Assembly: GCA_009823395.1 (NCBI GenBank)
Contig: CM020509.1
Span: 22,791,897-22,855,896, forward strand
Source of the DNA: Thamnaconus septentrionalis
Lineage: Eukaryota; Chordata; Actinopteri; Tetraodontiformes; Monacanthidae
Length of the DNA stretch: 64,000 nt
Direction: 5' to 3'
Positions 25,081-34,664 of this stretch are shown here, piece by piece. The stretch's first letter is position 1, and the number at the start of each line of letters is the position of its first letter. The translations under genes were made by a program, and so were the position numbers. The notes under the pieces are model-generated. The model was not told where the DNA came from, did no database searches, and worked only from the letters and a program-made list of their open reading frames with translations.

Positions 25081-25523
25081 TCAGACAGGGTCACTTTGTC
25101 AAAAATAAACATTTTATTACAATCAACACGTTAGGTTTGGAGGTATGGTTCTGCTTGGGGTCCCCCTGCCCTTCCGCGCAAGCATGCGAGGAAGCCCGAG
25201 GCTTCCCGCCCTTCACGAGCCATCGTGAAAGGCATGAGGCAGGGAGGGCAGCTCAGGTTCAGTTTGGGGACTCCCTCTCCCACGCGCTTGAGTGAGAGGC
25301 CTGGGCAGGAAGCTCTTCCTGCCCTTCACGGGCCATCGTGAAAGGCGATGCAGGGAGCCCAGTGGCAGCTACTACGAACCCCCCAACCAGCTCTACCGGC
25401 AAAATCAGGCCCTTGTCGACAGCGAGCAACTAAATAAAGCTATAAGGTAAGAAGTAAAGACAGTTAAAGCTGGTGCAGTACAACCAGCTTGGTGAAAGAG
25501 ACACAGTCAGAGTGGAATATAAT

Positions 25524-26720
25524 CTAGCAATATTCTAATAGATTTAGTTTAGTACGTCGCAGGGGTTGAGGAGCATTTAGGTGGGCGAGAATGCATTGGG
25601 CGTCGAGAATGGCTTGAGCTTCGGGACACAGATAACGTTTGTATGCAGCTGAAGACCACCTTCCCATAGCTTTGCGCGTTGATACGGGAACTTTAAAAGC
25701 TGCCGTTTTTGCCGCTCCAATCCGAAAGGAGTGAGCCGTGTATTGGTCAGGCGAAGGTCCGCAGAATTGGCAAGGAGGCGAAGGCGAGAAGTGAACCAAG
25801 CTCTTGTCATGGGTTCCCCATCCTCCGTGGCAAAAAGCGGCTCCTTCGGATTGGCTTGTGGTCTGCTTCTTAAGTAACGGCTCATGGATAGGAAAGGACA
25901 AAAGGCAGAATTAGTTTTTTGCAAACAGACTGTTTGTCCTCTCCTGGCCCCGTCAGACTTAGAATGTTTGAGAAATATACAAAAATGATGATCGTAAACA
26001 GTACTGTCGGACATGGAAAGATCCCGTGCTGGGTCGAAACATCTCGTGAGAGTGGTGAATTCCCCGCCTCTTAAAAAATAAATAAATAAATGAATAAATA
26101 AAAATAAAATAAAAATGAAGTGAGAAAGACACTTTCCAAGAGTAAGTCTATATCAGAAATCTAAATCCGTACAAGCACCCTTTCCTTAAATACGTGATTA
26201 ACTTGTGCAGGAGAGAAATGGTGAAGCGGAGATGAATGTCTTTGCCTTGAGGTTTCTCCCTTTTGGATCCACGTAACAGGAGTTGAATAGATGGATTTCC
26301 CAGCACGCTATTGACCAAAGTGTCCGCACAGCGCAGGTGGAATTGAATTCCCACAAGGAGGCCTTTGATAGAGGGCTGCATCTTTCGAGACTCAAAACAG
26401 TGAACCATAAAAGTACAAATGGCGGGAATATTAACTGGGAAGATGGCTATAGAAAAGGTGGAACAAAACAAAGCAAAGTAAGACCACGCGGAGTCATACG
26501 CTTTTAATGTGACTGGGCAAGTCCAAGTCACACATAGCGTGCGGCCGATTTCATGTACGACTGCAGAGTCGAGTCTAGCCCAGCACCGTTTGGCTGAAAG
26601 GTGGGCACAGAAGGCTGGAAGGGCTGCGTCCGGACACATTTTGCGGAACTCCTGCAATTGAACCGTGACAGAGCATCTGCGATTTATTGTCCAAGCCCGG
26701 AATATGTGCTGCTCGGACAA
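25524..26720 (-). pseudogene. DIRS tyrosine recombinase, frameshifted
   Basis: This enzyme integrates DIRS circles in place of a DDE integrase. N-terminal SAM-like part (26720-26148): TLKAYDSAWSYFALFC, PVNIPAICTFMVHCFES, GIQFHLRCADTLVNSVLGNP, LLRGSKREKPQGKDIHLRF. The catalytic part (26014-25524) begins in one frame (LKHSKSDGARRGQTV, SRPQANPKEPLF, LRLLANSADL) and continues in another as DQYTAHSFRIGAAKTAAF, MGRWSSAAYKRYL. HSFR supplies the conserved His and Arg; the Tyr of SSAAYKRY is the expected nucleophile. A frameshift near 25,760 and a gap at 26,015-26,147 filled by an AAATAAATAAA-type run prevent a full product. Confidence 0.85.
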
Positions 26721-26845
26721 TGAAGATACCCCGGACAGAAACCCAAGTGAGACGTCTGATGAATCTGTTGATGAAGGTTATGGTGGAACGACCTCGTTTA
26801 TGATGTTTACGGCTGCCTCGTTATCGCAGAAGACCAGTGCTTACT

Positions 26846-27711
26846 TCACAGGAGACATGCTATGAGAATCGGGCAGATTCCAGAAGGCGCTGAAGTAATG
26901 TTATTTGGTAAAGAACACAATTCTTTTGGCCATTTATCAGCAAACCACTGGTTGTTGAAGAACCCCCGAATACCGACTGAGGGAGCTGCGTCCGTAAACA
27001 ACCTAATCTCCAACGAAGATTCAGGAAATTTGTCATTAAAAAAAGAAATACCGTTCCATTTCCCCAAGAGAAAGGACCGAAACTCAAGCTCCGATCTACA
27101 CCCTTCATCCAAAGAAACCATGTCAGCGAGATTATCTATGGTTTGAGAGATCTAAAAATCTTGATATGAACGAGTGGCCCTGAGGGATGACGCGCATAGC
27201 AGAGATTTAAATGACCTAGGAGGGAAAGTAAGTCCCTTTTAGAAATAGCAGTACTGCGTTGCACTCTCATGATCTCTCTTATATGGTTTAATTTCCCGAG
27301 TGGGCAGTGATGCCAGCATCAGGGTGGTATCTAAAACAATTCTAAGAAATTCAATAGAATGAAGTGGACCACATGTTTTCTCTTCAGTTAAGGGAACCCC
27401 TAAGGTAGAAAAGGTCTTTCTTGAGTGTTTCGATTGCGTGATTCGGCCTGGCATCTGGATAATCGATCAGCAAATCGTCTAAAAGGTGAAGCACGAATGG
27501 TAGCTTGCAGTTATTTAAAAGGATCCAACAGAGCCTCGGAGAGAGTGTTGAAAATTTTCGGGCTGCTGCGACACCTGAAGGTGAGCCGAACTGCGAGTAC
27601 AGTTTATCTTGCCATTTAACACCAAAGAGATGCCACTAAGAGGGGTGTCGAGGCATGACTTTGAAAGCGTCGGTGATGTCTGCTTCTGACGACCGCGCCT
27701 CGACCTGCTTT
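26846..27711 (-). pseudogene. DIRS reverse transcriptase and RNase H fragment
   Basis: From 27,711 downward: SEADITDAFKVMPRHPS, then an in-frame TAG, WHLFGVKWQDKLYSQFGSPS, LCWILLNNCKLPFVLHLLDD. LLDDLLID near 27,475 is the catalytic [YL]xDD box. After a frameshift: LGVPLTEEKTCGP, FLRIVLDTTLMLASLPTREI. The RNase H part (27121-26846) reads FNDKFPESSLEIRLFTDAAP, GFFNNQWFADKWP. It supplied reverse transcription in the intact element. It has a nonsense codon and at least two frame changes. Confidence 0.8.
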
Positions 27712-28196
27712 TTTTTTTTTTATTTATTAATTACTATTAATATGTATAATTTTAGTCATTTATTATTTATTTTTTATTTTTTTGTCCGGTCTGGCCATAA
27801 TGACAAGCAGAAGTGTCTCTGAATGTCTATGATGGCTGACAGATTTTATTCTCAGAGGGATCTTGAGAGTGTGAGCCACATGGGTCGTTTCAGGAGCTAC
27901 CTCTTGAGTGGTTTTATTATAATATTCTTGGTGACATTCTGGCCATGACCGGACTGAGGGAGGGATAGATAGGGGGTGAGAGGAAAGTAGAGAGGGAAAT
28001 GAGTGTGTGTGTGTGTGTGTGGGGGGTGATGAGAGGGATAGAGAGAGAGGAGTAGAGGAGGCAACAATATACAATTTTTGTGTTAAAAGAGAACAAAACC
28101 GATCGTAAATTTGCATAGCTAATTGTCAGATAGTGGGCTTACTCAAATGATAACCTGATTAATCTAAGGAGAAAAAGAAAGACAAAAAAAAAAAAA
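27107..28196. repeat. 1,090-bp tandem duplication, copy 1
   Basis: Begins 'tccaaagaaaccatgtcagc' (27,108) and repeats from 28,198 with the same sequence. The unit spans part of the DIRS RT/RNase H region and an adjoining AT-rich block (27,712-28,196) with T runs, a TG/G run and the tract 'tccggtctggccataatgac'. The two copies differ by only a few bases, mostly in homopolymers. Confidence 0.93.
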
Positions 28197-29287
28197 ATCC
28201 AAAGAAACCATGTCAGCGAGATTATCTATGGTTTGAGAGATCTAAAAATCTTGATATGAACGAGTGGCCCTGAGGGATGACGCGCATAGCAGAGATTTAA
28301 ATGACCTAGGAGGGAAAGTAAGTCCCTTTTAGAAATAGCAGTACTGCGTTGCACTCTCATGATCTCTCTTATATGGTTTAATTTCCCGAGTGGGCAGTGA
28401 TGCCAGCATCAGGGTGGTATCTAAAACAATTCTAAGAAATTCAATAGAATGAAGTGGACCACATGTTTTCTCTTCAGTTAAGGGAACCCCTAAGGTAGAA
28501 AAGGTCTTTCTTGAGTGTTTCGATTGCGTGATTCGGCCTGGCATCTGGATAATCGATCAGCAAATCGTCTAAAAGGTGAAGCACGAATGGTAGCTTGCAG
28601 TTATTTAAAAGGATCCAACAGAGCCTCGGAGAGAGTGTTGAAAATTTTCGGGCTGCTGCGACACCTGAAGGTGAGCCGAACTGCGAGTACAGTTTATCTT
28701 GCCATTTAACACCAAAGAGATGCCACTAAGAGGGTGTCGAGGCATGACTTTGAAAGCGTCGGTGATGTCTGCTTCTGACGACCGCGCCTCGACCTGCTTT
28801 TTTTTTTTTTTTTTATTTATTAATTACTATTAATATGTATAATTTTAGTCATTTATTATTTATTTTTATTTTTTTTTGTCCGGTCTGGCCATAATGACAA
28901 GCAGAAGTGTCTCTGAATGTCTATGATGGCTGACAGATTTTATTCTCAGAGGGATCTTGAGAGTGTGAGCCACATGGGTCGTTTCAGGAGCTACCTCTTG
29001 AGTGGTTTTATTATAATATTCTTGGTGACATTCTGGCCATGACCGGACTGAGGGAGGGATAGATAGGGGGGTGAGAGGAAAGTAGAGAGGGGAAATGAGT
29101 GTGTGTGTGTGTGTGTGGGGGGGGGGTGATGAGAGGGATAGAGAGAGAGGAGTAGAGGAGGCAACAATATACAATTTTTGTGTTAAAAGAGAACAAAACA
29201 GATCGTAAATTTGCATAGCTAATTGTCAGATAGTGGGCTTACTCAAATGATAACCTGATTAATCTAAGGAGAAAAAGAAAGACAAAA

Positions 29288-29288
<1 letters not shown>
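28197..29288. repeat. 1,090-bp tandem duplication, copy 2
   Basis: Direct copy of 27107-28196. It carries the same DIRS RT fragment on its minus strand (about 28,329-28,801), one base shorter at agaggg(g)tgtcg near 28,733. It ends where the A run passes into an AT microsatellite. Confidence 0.93.

Positions 29289-29362
<74 letters not shown>
29289..29362. repeat. (AT)n microsatellite
   Basis: About 37 AT units directly after the second tandem copy. Confidence 0.97.
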
Positions 29363-29365
<3 letters not shown>

Positions 29366-29959
29366 CACACATACATACACATACCTGCACATTTACACAT
29401 GTTCATATGCACATAGATGCATATATACCCATAGAAACATACATGCGAGTACATACAATGATAATAATAATAATAGCGATGATAATAACATAACATTTAT
29501 TATTATTATTATTATTTTATTTTATTTTTATTTTATTTTTTTTTTACATTTTTTTTTTTTACATTTTTTTTTAATAAGCTGAATGGAAATGGAAATGGAA
29601 ACGAAGCACAGAGAGAATGTGATTGTGGAATCAGACTATTAATACTTTTTACGGGTAGTATTTACGGGTAGCGACGCCTCAGGGGTTCACACGAATGATA
29701 GGAAAAGGAGAACATCAAAAGGCCCAAACATAAAAGAGGTCCTCACTTATTCTCCAACAAAGTGTCAACTCCCTTGGGCTCCTTCGATGCCGATTGTAAA
29801 TTTTTTACAGATGAAAGACGTTTTTAGGAAGCAAAGACAGACTAGCGAAAAACCATGAATTAGTCCAGTTATCAAGTAATTGACAAAGCAGCGGTTGGAT
29901 GATCTCTCAAAGCCTTTCCCAATCTGGCGCGTTGACAGGAGTAGAAGGCTTTATTTTAT

Positions 29960-30313
29960 TTATTCGGGACTGAGCTCCGGCGATAGACCAGCTCTGAAGT
30001 CAGAGCAGGTCATCGCAAGGCGAAGACCCGTTTGTTCTTTTAATGTTTGTTATTATTATTCGGGACTGAGCCCCAGCGATAGACCAGCTCTGAAGTCAGA
30101 GCAGGTCATCGCAAGGCGAAGACCCGTTTGTTCTTTGTATGTTTATTATTATTATTCGGGACTGAGCCCCGGCGATTAGACCAGCTCTGAAGCAGAGCAG
30201 GTCATCGCAAGGCGAAGACCCGTTTGTTCTTTGTATGTTTATTATTCGGGACTGAGCCCCGGCGATTAGACCAGCTCTGAAGTAGAGCAGGTCATCGCAA
30301 GGCGAAGACCCGT
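29960..30313 (+). repeat. Minisatellite, four units of about 93 bp
   Basis: Units start at about 29,965, 30,059, 30,153 and 30,245 with 'attcgggactgagc(t/c)cc', contain 'agaccagctctgaag' and 'gcaggtcatcgcaaggcgaa', and end 'gacccgtttgttctt' plus an ATT-rich spacer. The copies are nearly identical apart from small indels. The proximity to the DIRS remnant suggests it may derive from DIRS terminal sequence. It is not a CRISPR array: the repeat is long and the spacers are alike. Confidence 0.9.
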
Positions 30314-31440
30314 AACCCTTAAAGACCTAAATATCTGCCAGTGGCTAAAAAATATATTTTATTGTAAACGTTTTTAATAACTTCTGAACCACTTGTCTTA
30401 TCCACACGCTTTAAAAAGTCACTTTAAGAGAAGATTCTCAGCTCTCCAGTTTCAATTATTTTCATTATCATCAGTTACTCTATTACTCATTTTCTAAAAC
30501 TGGTTCTTAAAATGTACAAAATGTGGGAAAACGTCAGAGAGTTTTAAGATTAAAGTTTAACAGTTTTGTGTGAATAATACAGTGGAATGTGTAAATGAGG
30601 GAAAGAGATGGCAGGCTTCAGTACTCAGCCCCATCCATATTATTTGCATGTGAAAGGCCAAGCCACCAGCTAACGACTTTAGGCTGGCAGATTCCTGAAA
30701 ACCTGCTGTATTCAGGCATTTGCAGGTCCGCATAACACATTGCTGCGTACATCTGAATACCTCCGGGAAACAGCAGGTTTGCCTGAAGTTTACTGTGCCT
30801 GGATATTTCCAGATACACCCCTTTTCATGCATGCGTGTAATAACATAGGAAGTTCTGTTTGTGTTTCAATAAAAAATTACTGAACTTGTACTTTAACTTT
30901 AACTGTACTTGAACTTGTACACTTATTACAGTTATTACACTACACCTTTAGACACTTTTCAGCTCAGTGGTAAAGGTTGTGAGTTACAATAGTAAAGACC
31001 AAATAACAATTGGGGAAACACCCATGTTCATTGTAATTCAAACAACATGTTGATACGCTGTTGTTATGAACAATGCAGATGCAGAGCTAACCAGTGCAGA
31101 TGATTGAGCTGGATATAACGCCAATTTATAGATTGTTTGTGTGACGCCCATGCACATTCAAATTGAACCAGTACATGAGTATGTTTTTTCAAATCGTTGC
31201 TGCCACCCCCCTTTTTTAAATAACATCTTGGTTTGCACTGACTACTTTCCTTTGAATAGTACAGGTTTATCTGCTTGGCATCTCTGCCTGTCGCACCTCC
31301 TCCAGTGCACTTTGAGGTCAGCTGCAGGGTCGTCAGCTGGTGCCACCGTTCACTGATGTTTCGCCCCCTGGCCAGGACACCTCGCGGTGGGGGGGCAGTG
31401 ACTTTTGTGGGGACGTCTCCCCACACCACTCCCTGCAACT
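30314..31440. other. Unassigned stretch
   Basis: AT-rich to about 31,060, then mixed. No domain seen on either strand. The minus-strand RT remnant starts to be recognisable only above 31,445. Confidence 0.45.
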
Positions 31441-31444
31441 GACC

Positions 31445-32865
31445 TCATTGGGGTGTTGAACCCCAGCTGTTGTCCTTCCTCCGTAGCCACAACCAGAAAC
31501 TTGCTTTCTCGGCCTCTTCCGCCAGCTCCTTGGTTGCCCTCTTCAGGCTTGCTCCGGTCATTCCCACCGCGCGGAGAAGTCGGACGGCAGACCCCCCCAC
31601 GAAGCCCCTGCATCCGACCTCTACGGGGTGAATTGTCGTGGACCAGCCTCCACCTCTGCACTCCTGTGCCAGGCCGCTGTACTTGGACTGCTTGAGCTCA
31701 TGTGCTACTGGTATTCCCTCCTCCCAGGGCACAGTCAGTTCGATAATCAGGACTTTCTTGGCAGCCGTGGACCACATGACAACTTCAGGTCTTTGCGTCG
31801 TCAGTGTGATCTCCGTTGGGAAGATGAGCTTTTTTTCCAGGTTGACACGCATTTCCCAGCTCTTTCCAGGGCTGAGCAGACGTGCTGATTTGCCCGCCGC
31901 TGTCTTCCGCCCTACCTCTCCTGACTTGATGAAGACAATATTTGGCCGTTGGAGATCTGAGGAGTTGTTCGCCCCGACAATGCACCTCTCCAACAGCTCA
32001 GCCAACTTCCTCAGCACCTGATTGTGCCTCCACCGGAACCGCCCCTGCATTAGGGCAGCGTTGCACCCTGACAGGATGTGCTGGAGACCTGTGTTGTCTT
32101 TGCTGCAAAGGGGGCACTTGCCCTCGCTTCCGAACCATTGGGCGAGGTTCCGAGGGCATGGAAGGGTGTCATACGCTGCCCTCAGGAGGAAACTGAGCCG
32201 CGACTGAGGAGTCCGCCAGATGTCGGCCCACGTTACGACTCTGTGGATGGTATCCTGCCAGCGAGTCCAAGCTCCCTGTTTCCCCTGGGACACGGCCTTG
32301 ATGAGGTAGTGGTCCCGCATCACTTGTGAGACCTCTTCCACAACCATGGTCTTCCTCTGCTCCCTTGTGGCTTCGGACCACAATTGGACTGGTTGCCCCC
32401 AGCCCAGCCCTGCCCGGCTGACTTGGGCTCCTCCCATGATTTCCTTATGTTGTAGCCTGGCGACAGCTTGGTCCACTTCCTCCTTGCCCAGGCTGTCAGC
32501 TCATCGAAGCGCTTCAGGAGTCGTGCTGTACATGGAGCAGTTTGTAAGATGCTCGTTACGTCATACATGTACTCTCTTAGAGCGGGGAGTCTCCCTCCTG
32601 TTGGGGATTTCAGGCCTCTGGCCATCTGCCTCGCTCCAATGAGTAGCACTTCGAAAGCCGCCACAAAGAGAATGGGCGATATTGAGCAGCCCATGGCGAT
32701 TCCGACCTCCAATCGCTGCCATCCCGTCATGATGTCATCTGCTGCGAAGCACATGTGGAGGTTGTCGAAATACTTGCCAATGATGTCTCTGATGCACCCA
32801 GGAACGTGGAAAAAATCCAGCGCAAACTCTACTAGCTTGTGTGTGAGCAGATACTGGACAACACA
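31445..32865 (-). pseudogene. Non-LTR-type reverse transcriptase remnant with internal deletion
   Basis: Minus strand, from 32,865: VEFALDFFHVPGCIRDIIGK, then WQRLEVGIAMGCSISPILF and LPALREYMYDVTS. The catalytic box expected as YMDD reads YMYD. A stretch is missing after ELTAWARRKWTKLSPG, and the frame changes near 32,400. The long C-terminal part (32476-31445) reads LWSEATREQRKTMVVEEVSQ, QGAWTRWQDTIHRVVTWADI, a zinc-finger-like CPLCSKDNTGLQHILSGC, RWRHNQVLRKLAELL, LIFPTEITLTTQRPEVVMWS, IIELTVPWEEGIPVAHELKQ, PVEVGCRGFVGGSAVRLLRA. The latter resembles a nuclease-like C-terminal domain seen in R2-like and related fish RT genes. The exact clade is uncertain. Loss of the second catalytic Asp and the internal deletion make it inactive. 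Confidence 0.75.
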
Positions 32866-33030
32866 TTAAGTTTTTGAGATTAAAAAAATAAATTATTAAA
32901 AAAGGTGCAAACACGCAAAAAATCACTCCACAACATGCAATGTGTGTACATTTTTTTTTAAAGCATTTAAGAAAAAAACATGTAAAGTAAGATTGACAAA
33001 TAAGAGGACACATGACAGAGTTTTTGTCCC
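32866..33030. other. Short AT-rich junction
   Basis: A runs at 32,880-32,990 separate the RT remnant from the Myb/SANT pseudogene. No feature. Confidence 0.4.
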
Positions 33031-33031
33031 A

Positions 33032-33773
33032 TTACAAGTGGGTCCACGTTGGAGGAAGAGTTTCCTCATATTTTTGTGGGATTGTGGGTTTGAAGTTGGG
33101 TGCTGGGTCCATAACTTTAGTGAAAGCCTCCAAAGTTGTTTCAAAATGGGTTTTCTTCCTTTTCTTTCTTTGTCCATTTCTCGAGGAGGATTTCCACTTC
33201 AGTGTGAATGAGGATGACGATGAGGGTGAGGATGAGGAGGCCAAAGCTTCAGCACATGATTCCATGGTGTCTACAAGCAAAACAAAAAGAACAAAATAAG
33301 AAAACGCAGCACAGTTTTGTTTTTTTTTAGCTTCAATAACTTTGCTTATTATTATAACTCCCGCTCAGTCTGAAACTTGGTACATACCGTCGTAAACGCT
33401 GTCGTCGCCCTCGGTTTCAGTCAACAGGCTGCTGTTCACCGGCTCATCCCGGTTGAAGCCCACCTCTGATTCGCAGACAGTACCAGAACCGGGGAAAAAT
33501 GTCCAATTCCTCTTATAACAGACAAGTGATCCTCTCCAGACCGGACCTGGAGTTGGAGTCTTTCGTCTTGCGATAGGTCACTGTAAGGTGCTTGATTTTT
33601 CGTTGGCACTGCAGCCATGTGCGGCTGTAACCTCGTTCGGACATCTGTCTGGAAATGTCCTCATAAATTCTCCGGTTGCGATACGTGTCGTCCAGCTTCC
33701 GTTAAATTGACTCCTCCGACCATATCGCTATTAGGCAGCGCGTCTCCTGTGAATACCATCCTCGCGAATCCAT
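33032..33773 (-). pseudogene. Myb/SANT (trihelix-like) DNA-binding gene, two nonsense codons
   Basis: From Met at 33,773 (MDSRGWYSQETRCLIAIWSE) the minus strand encodes a Myb/SANT-like domain: LDDTYRNRRIYEDISRQMSE, RGYSRTWLQCQRKIKHL, YRKTKDSNSRSG. This is the W...RNR.IYE.IS..M...GY.RT..QC..KIK.L..YR..KD.N..SG pattern shared by transposon-linked Myb/SANT proteins of fish. Two stops break it: TAA after SEESI and TAA in place of a Tyr codon before EELD. A second exon probably starts near 33,270 (MESCAEALASSSSPSSSSSF, RKKRKKTHFETTLEAFTKVM), after an acceptor-like 'tgcttgtag'. It is probably the accessory gene of a Harbinger-type element whose ends I cannot define. Confidence 0.72.
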
Positions 33774-34664
33774 CCTTCTACTTGCCGAAACTCCAACAAA
33801 AACAAAAATGATGTTGTTTCTAACTTTATAATGACGGCACCGGATGACGGCACCGGATGCCGGGCGGAGGGGCATGACGAAGGGGGCGTACTTCCGCTTA
33901 CACGGGAGAGGTAAGGAGTAGGCGGTCGTTAATGTGGACAAAGATCGCATTCTGTTCACACGTCCGCGAGGAATGCTATGCGTAGTGTCGAAACCACCTC
34001 CCTGAGGTGGTTTGAGTAATCGGATGAAAATACGGATTTGGACTGTTTCCACTTGGTTACTTTGTGTGAATTTTGCCGATCGGAACACGAAAAACGCTTG
34101 AAATGACCAAGTGCAAACAAGGCCTAACTGGTTTGCCCAGTCCTGATCCCCATACCTCAACCATGTGTAGAAAAGTTTCTACATTCTTGCATAGAATAAA
34201 ACTTATGCCCCTCTCCCACTGGCCAAAAAACCTAATATACAACCACTATGAATCGGCATTTGGTGGCAGTGGGAAAGGCTCATCAGCAGTCACCAGCACC
34301 AATCGGCTCGGCTACAGTTGGCTTGCAGTGGGAAAGGCAGACCCGCGTCAACATCACATCTTTTACCTGCCGCACAGGTTGACGCTGAGCGTTATGTGTG
34401 TCTAAGTAATAATATTGTGCCAGTCGTGGTGGATATCATGTACCGAAGCAAAGGTGTTCAATTGCGTTCCATCAGCGCTCAAAAATTGTTCATTGTCCTC
34501 TGGCTTTCTCGAGCGAGCTATCTACAGAGGTGCGCGCCGCTTCAAGTCTGACGTGAACGACATCATTGTTCCGCGGCTATTCACGGAATGATTCTACACC
34601 CAAAAGGACTCAACAACAAAGAACACTGGCCACCGCTGGACTCACTTCCATGTTGCTCTGCATT
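33774..34664. other. Flank of the Myb/SANT gene and possible MITE
   Basis: Holds a tandem 'gatgacggcaccg' pair at 33,831-33,858 and a GC-rich promoter-like patch. 'cactggccaaaaaacc' (34,218) and 'gcttgcagtgggaaagg' (34,320) may be parts of another element. No coding signal. Confidence 0.35.

Larger units (their letters stand above)
25080..27711 (-). mobile_element. DIRS-type tyrosine-recombinase retroelement, truncated
   Basis: Read on the minus strand the order is reverse transcriptase, RNase H, tyrosine recombinase, which is the DIRS order. The 3' end (25,080-25,500) has two direct copies of 'cttcacg(a/g)gccatcgtgaa' at about 25,211 and 25,325, inside GC-rich sequence likely to be terminal or internal complementary repeat. 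The 5' part is lost at 27,712, where unrelated AT-rich sequence starts. Frames are broken in several places, so it is inactive. Confidence 0.82.

Noticed and set aside
27763..28116. Minus-strand frame repeated at 28,866-29,216
   Set aside because: Low-complexity Ser/Leu/His-Thr content from TG and AG runs; no domain; its duplication comes from the DNA tandem repeat.
29960..30313. CRISPR-like regular repeats
   Set aside because: The unit is about 93 bp with near-identical content throughout and no unique spacers; the DNA is eukaryotic.
31405..32869. Several plus-strand frames
   Set aside because: Antisense shadows of the RT C-terminal region on the minus strand.
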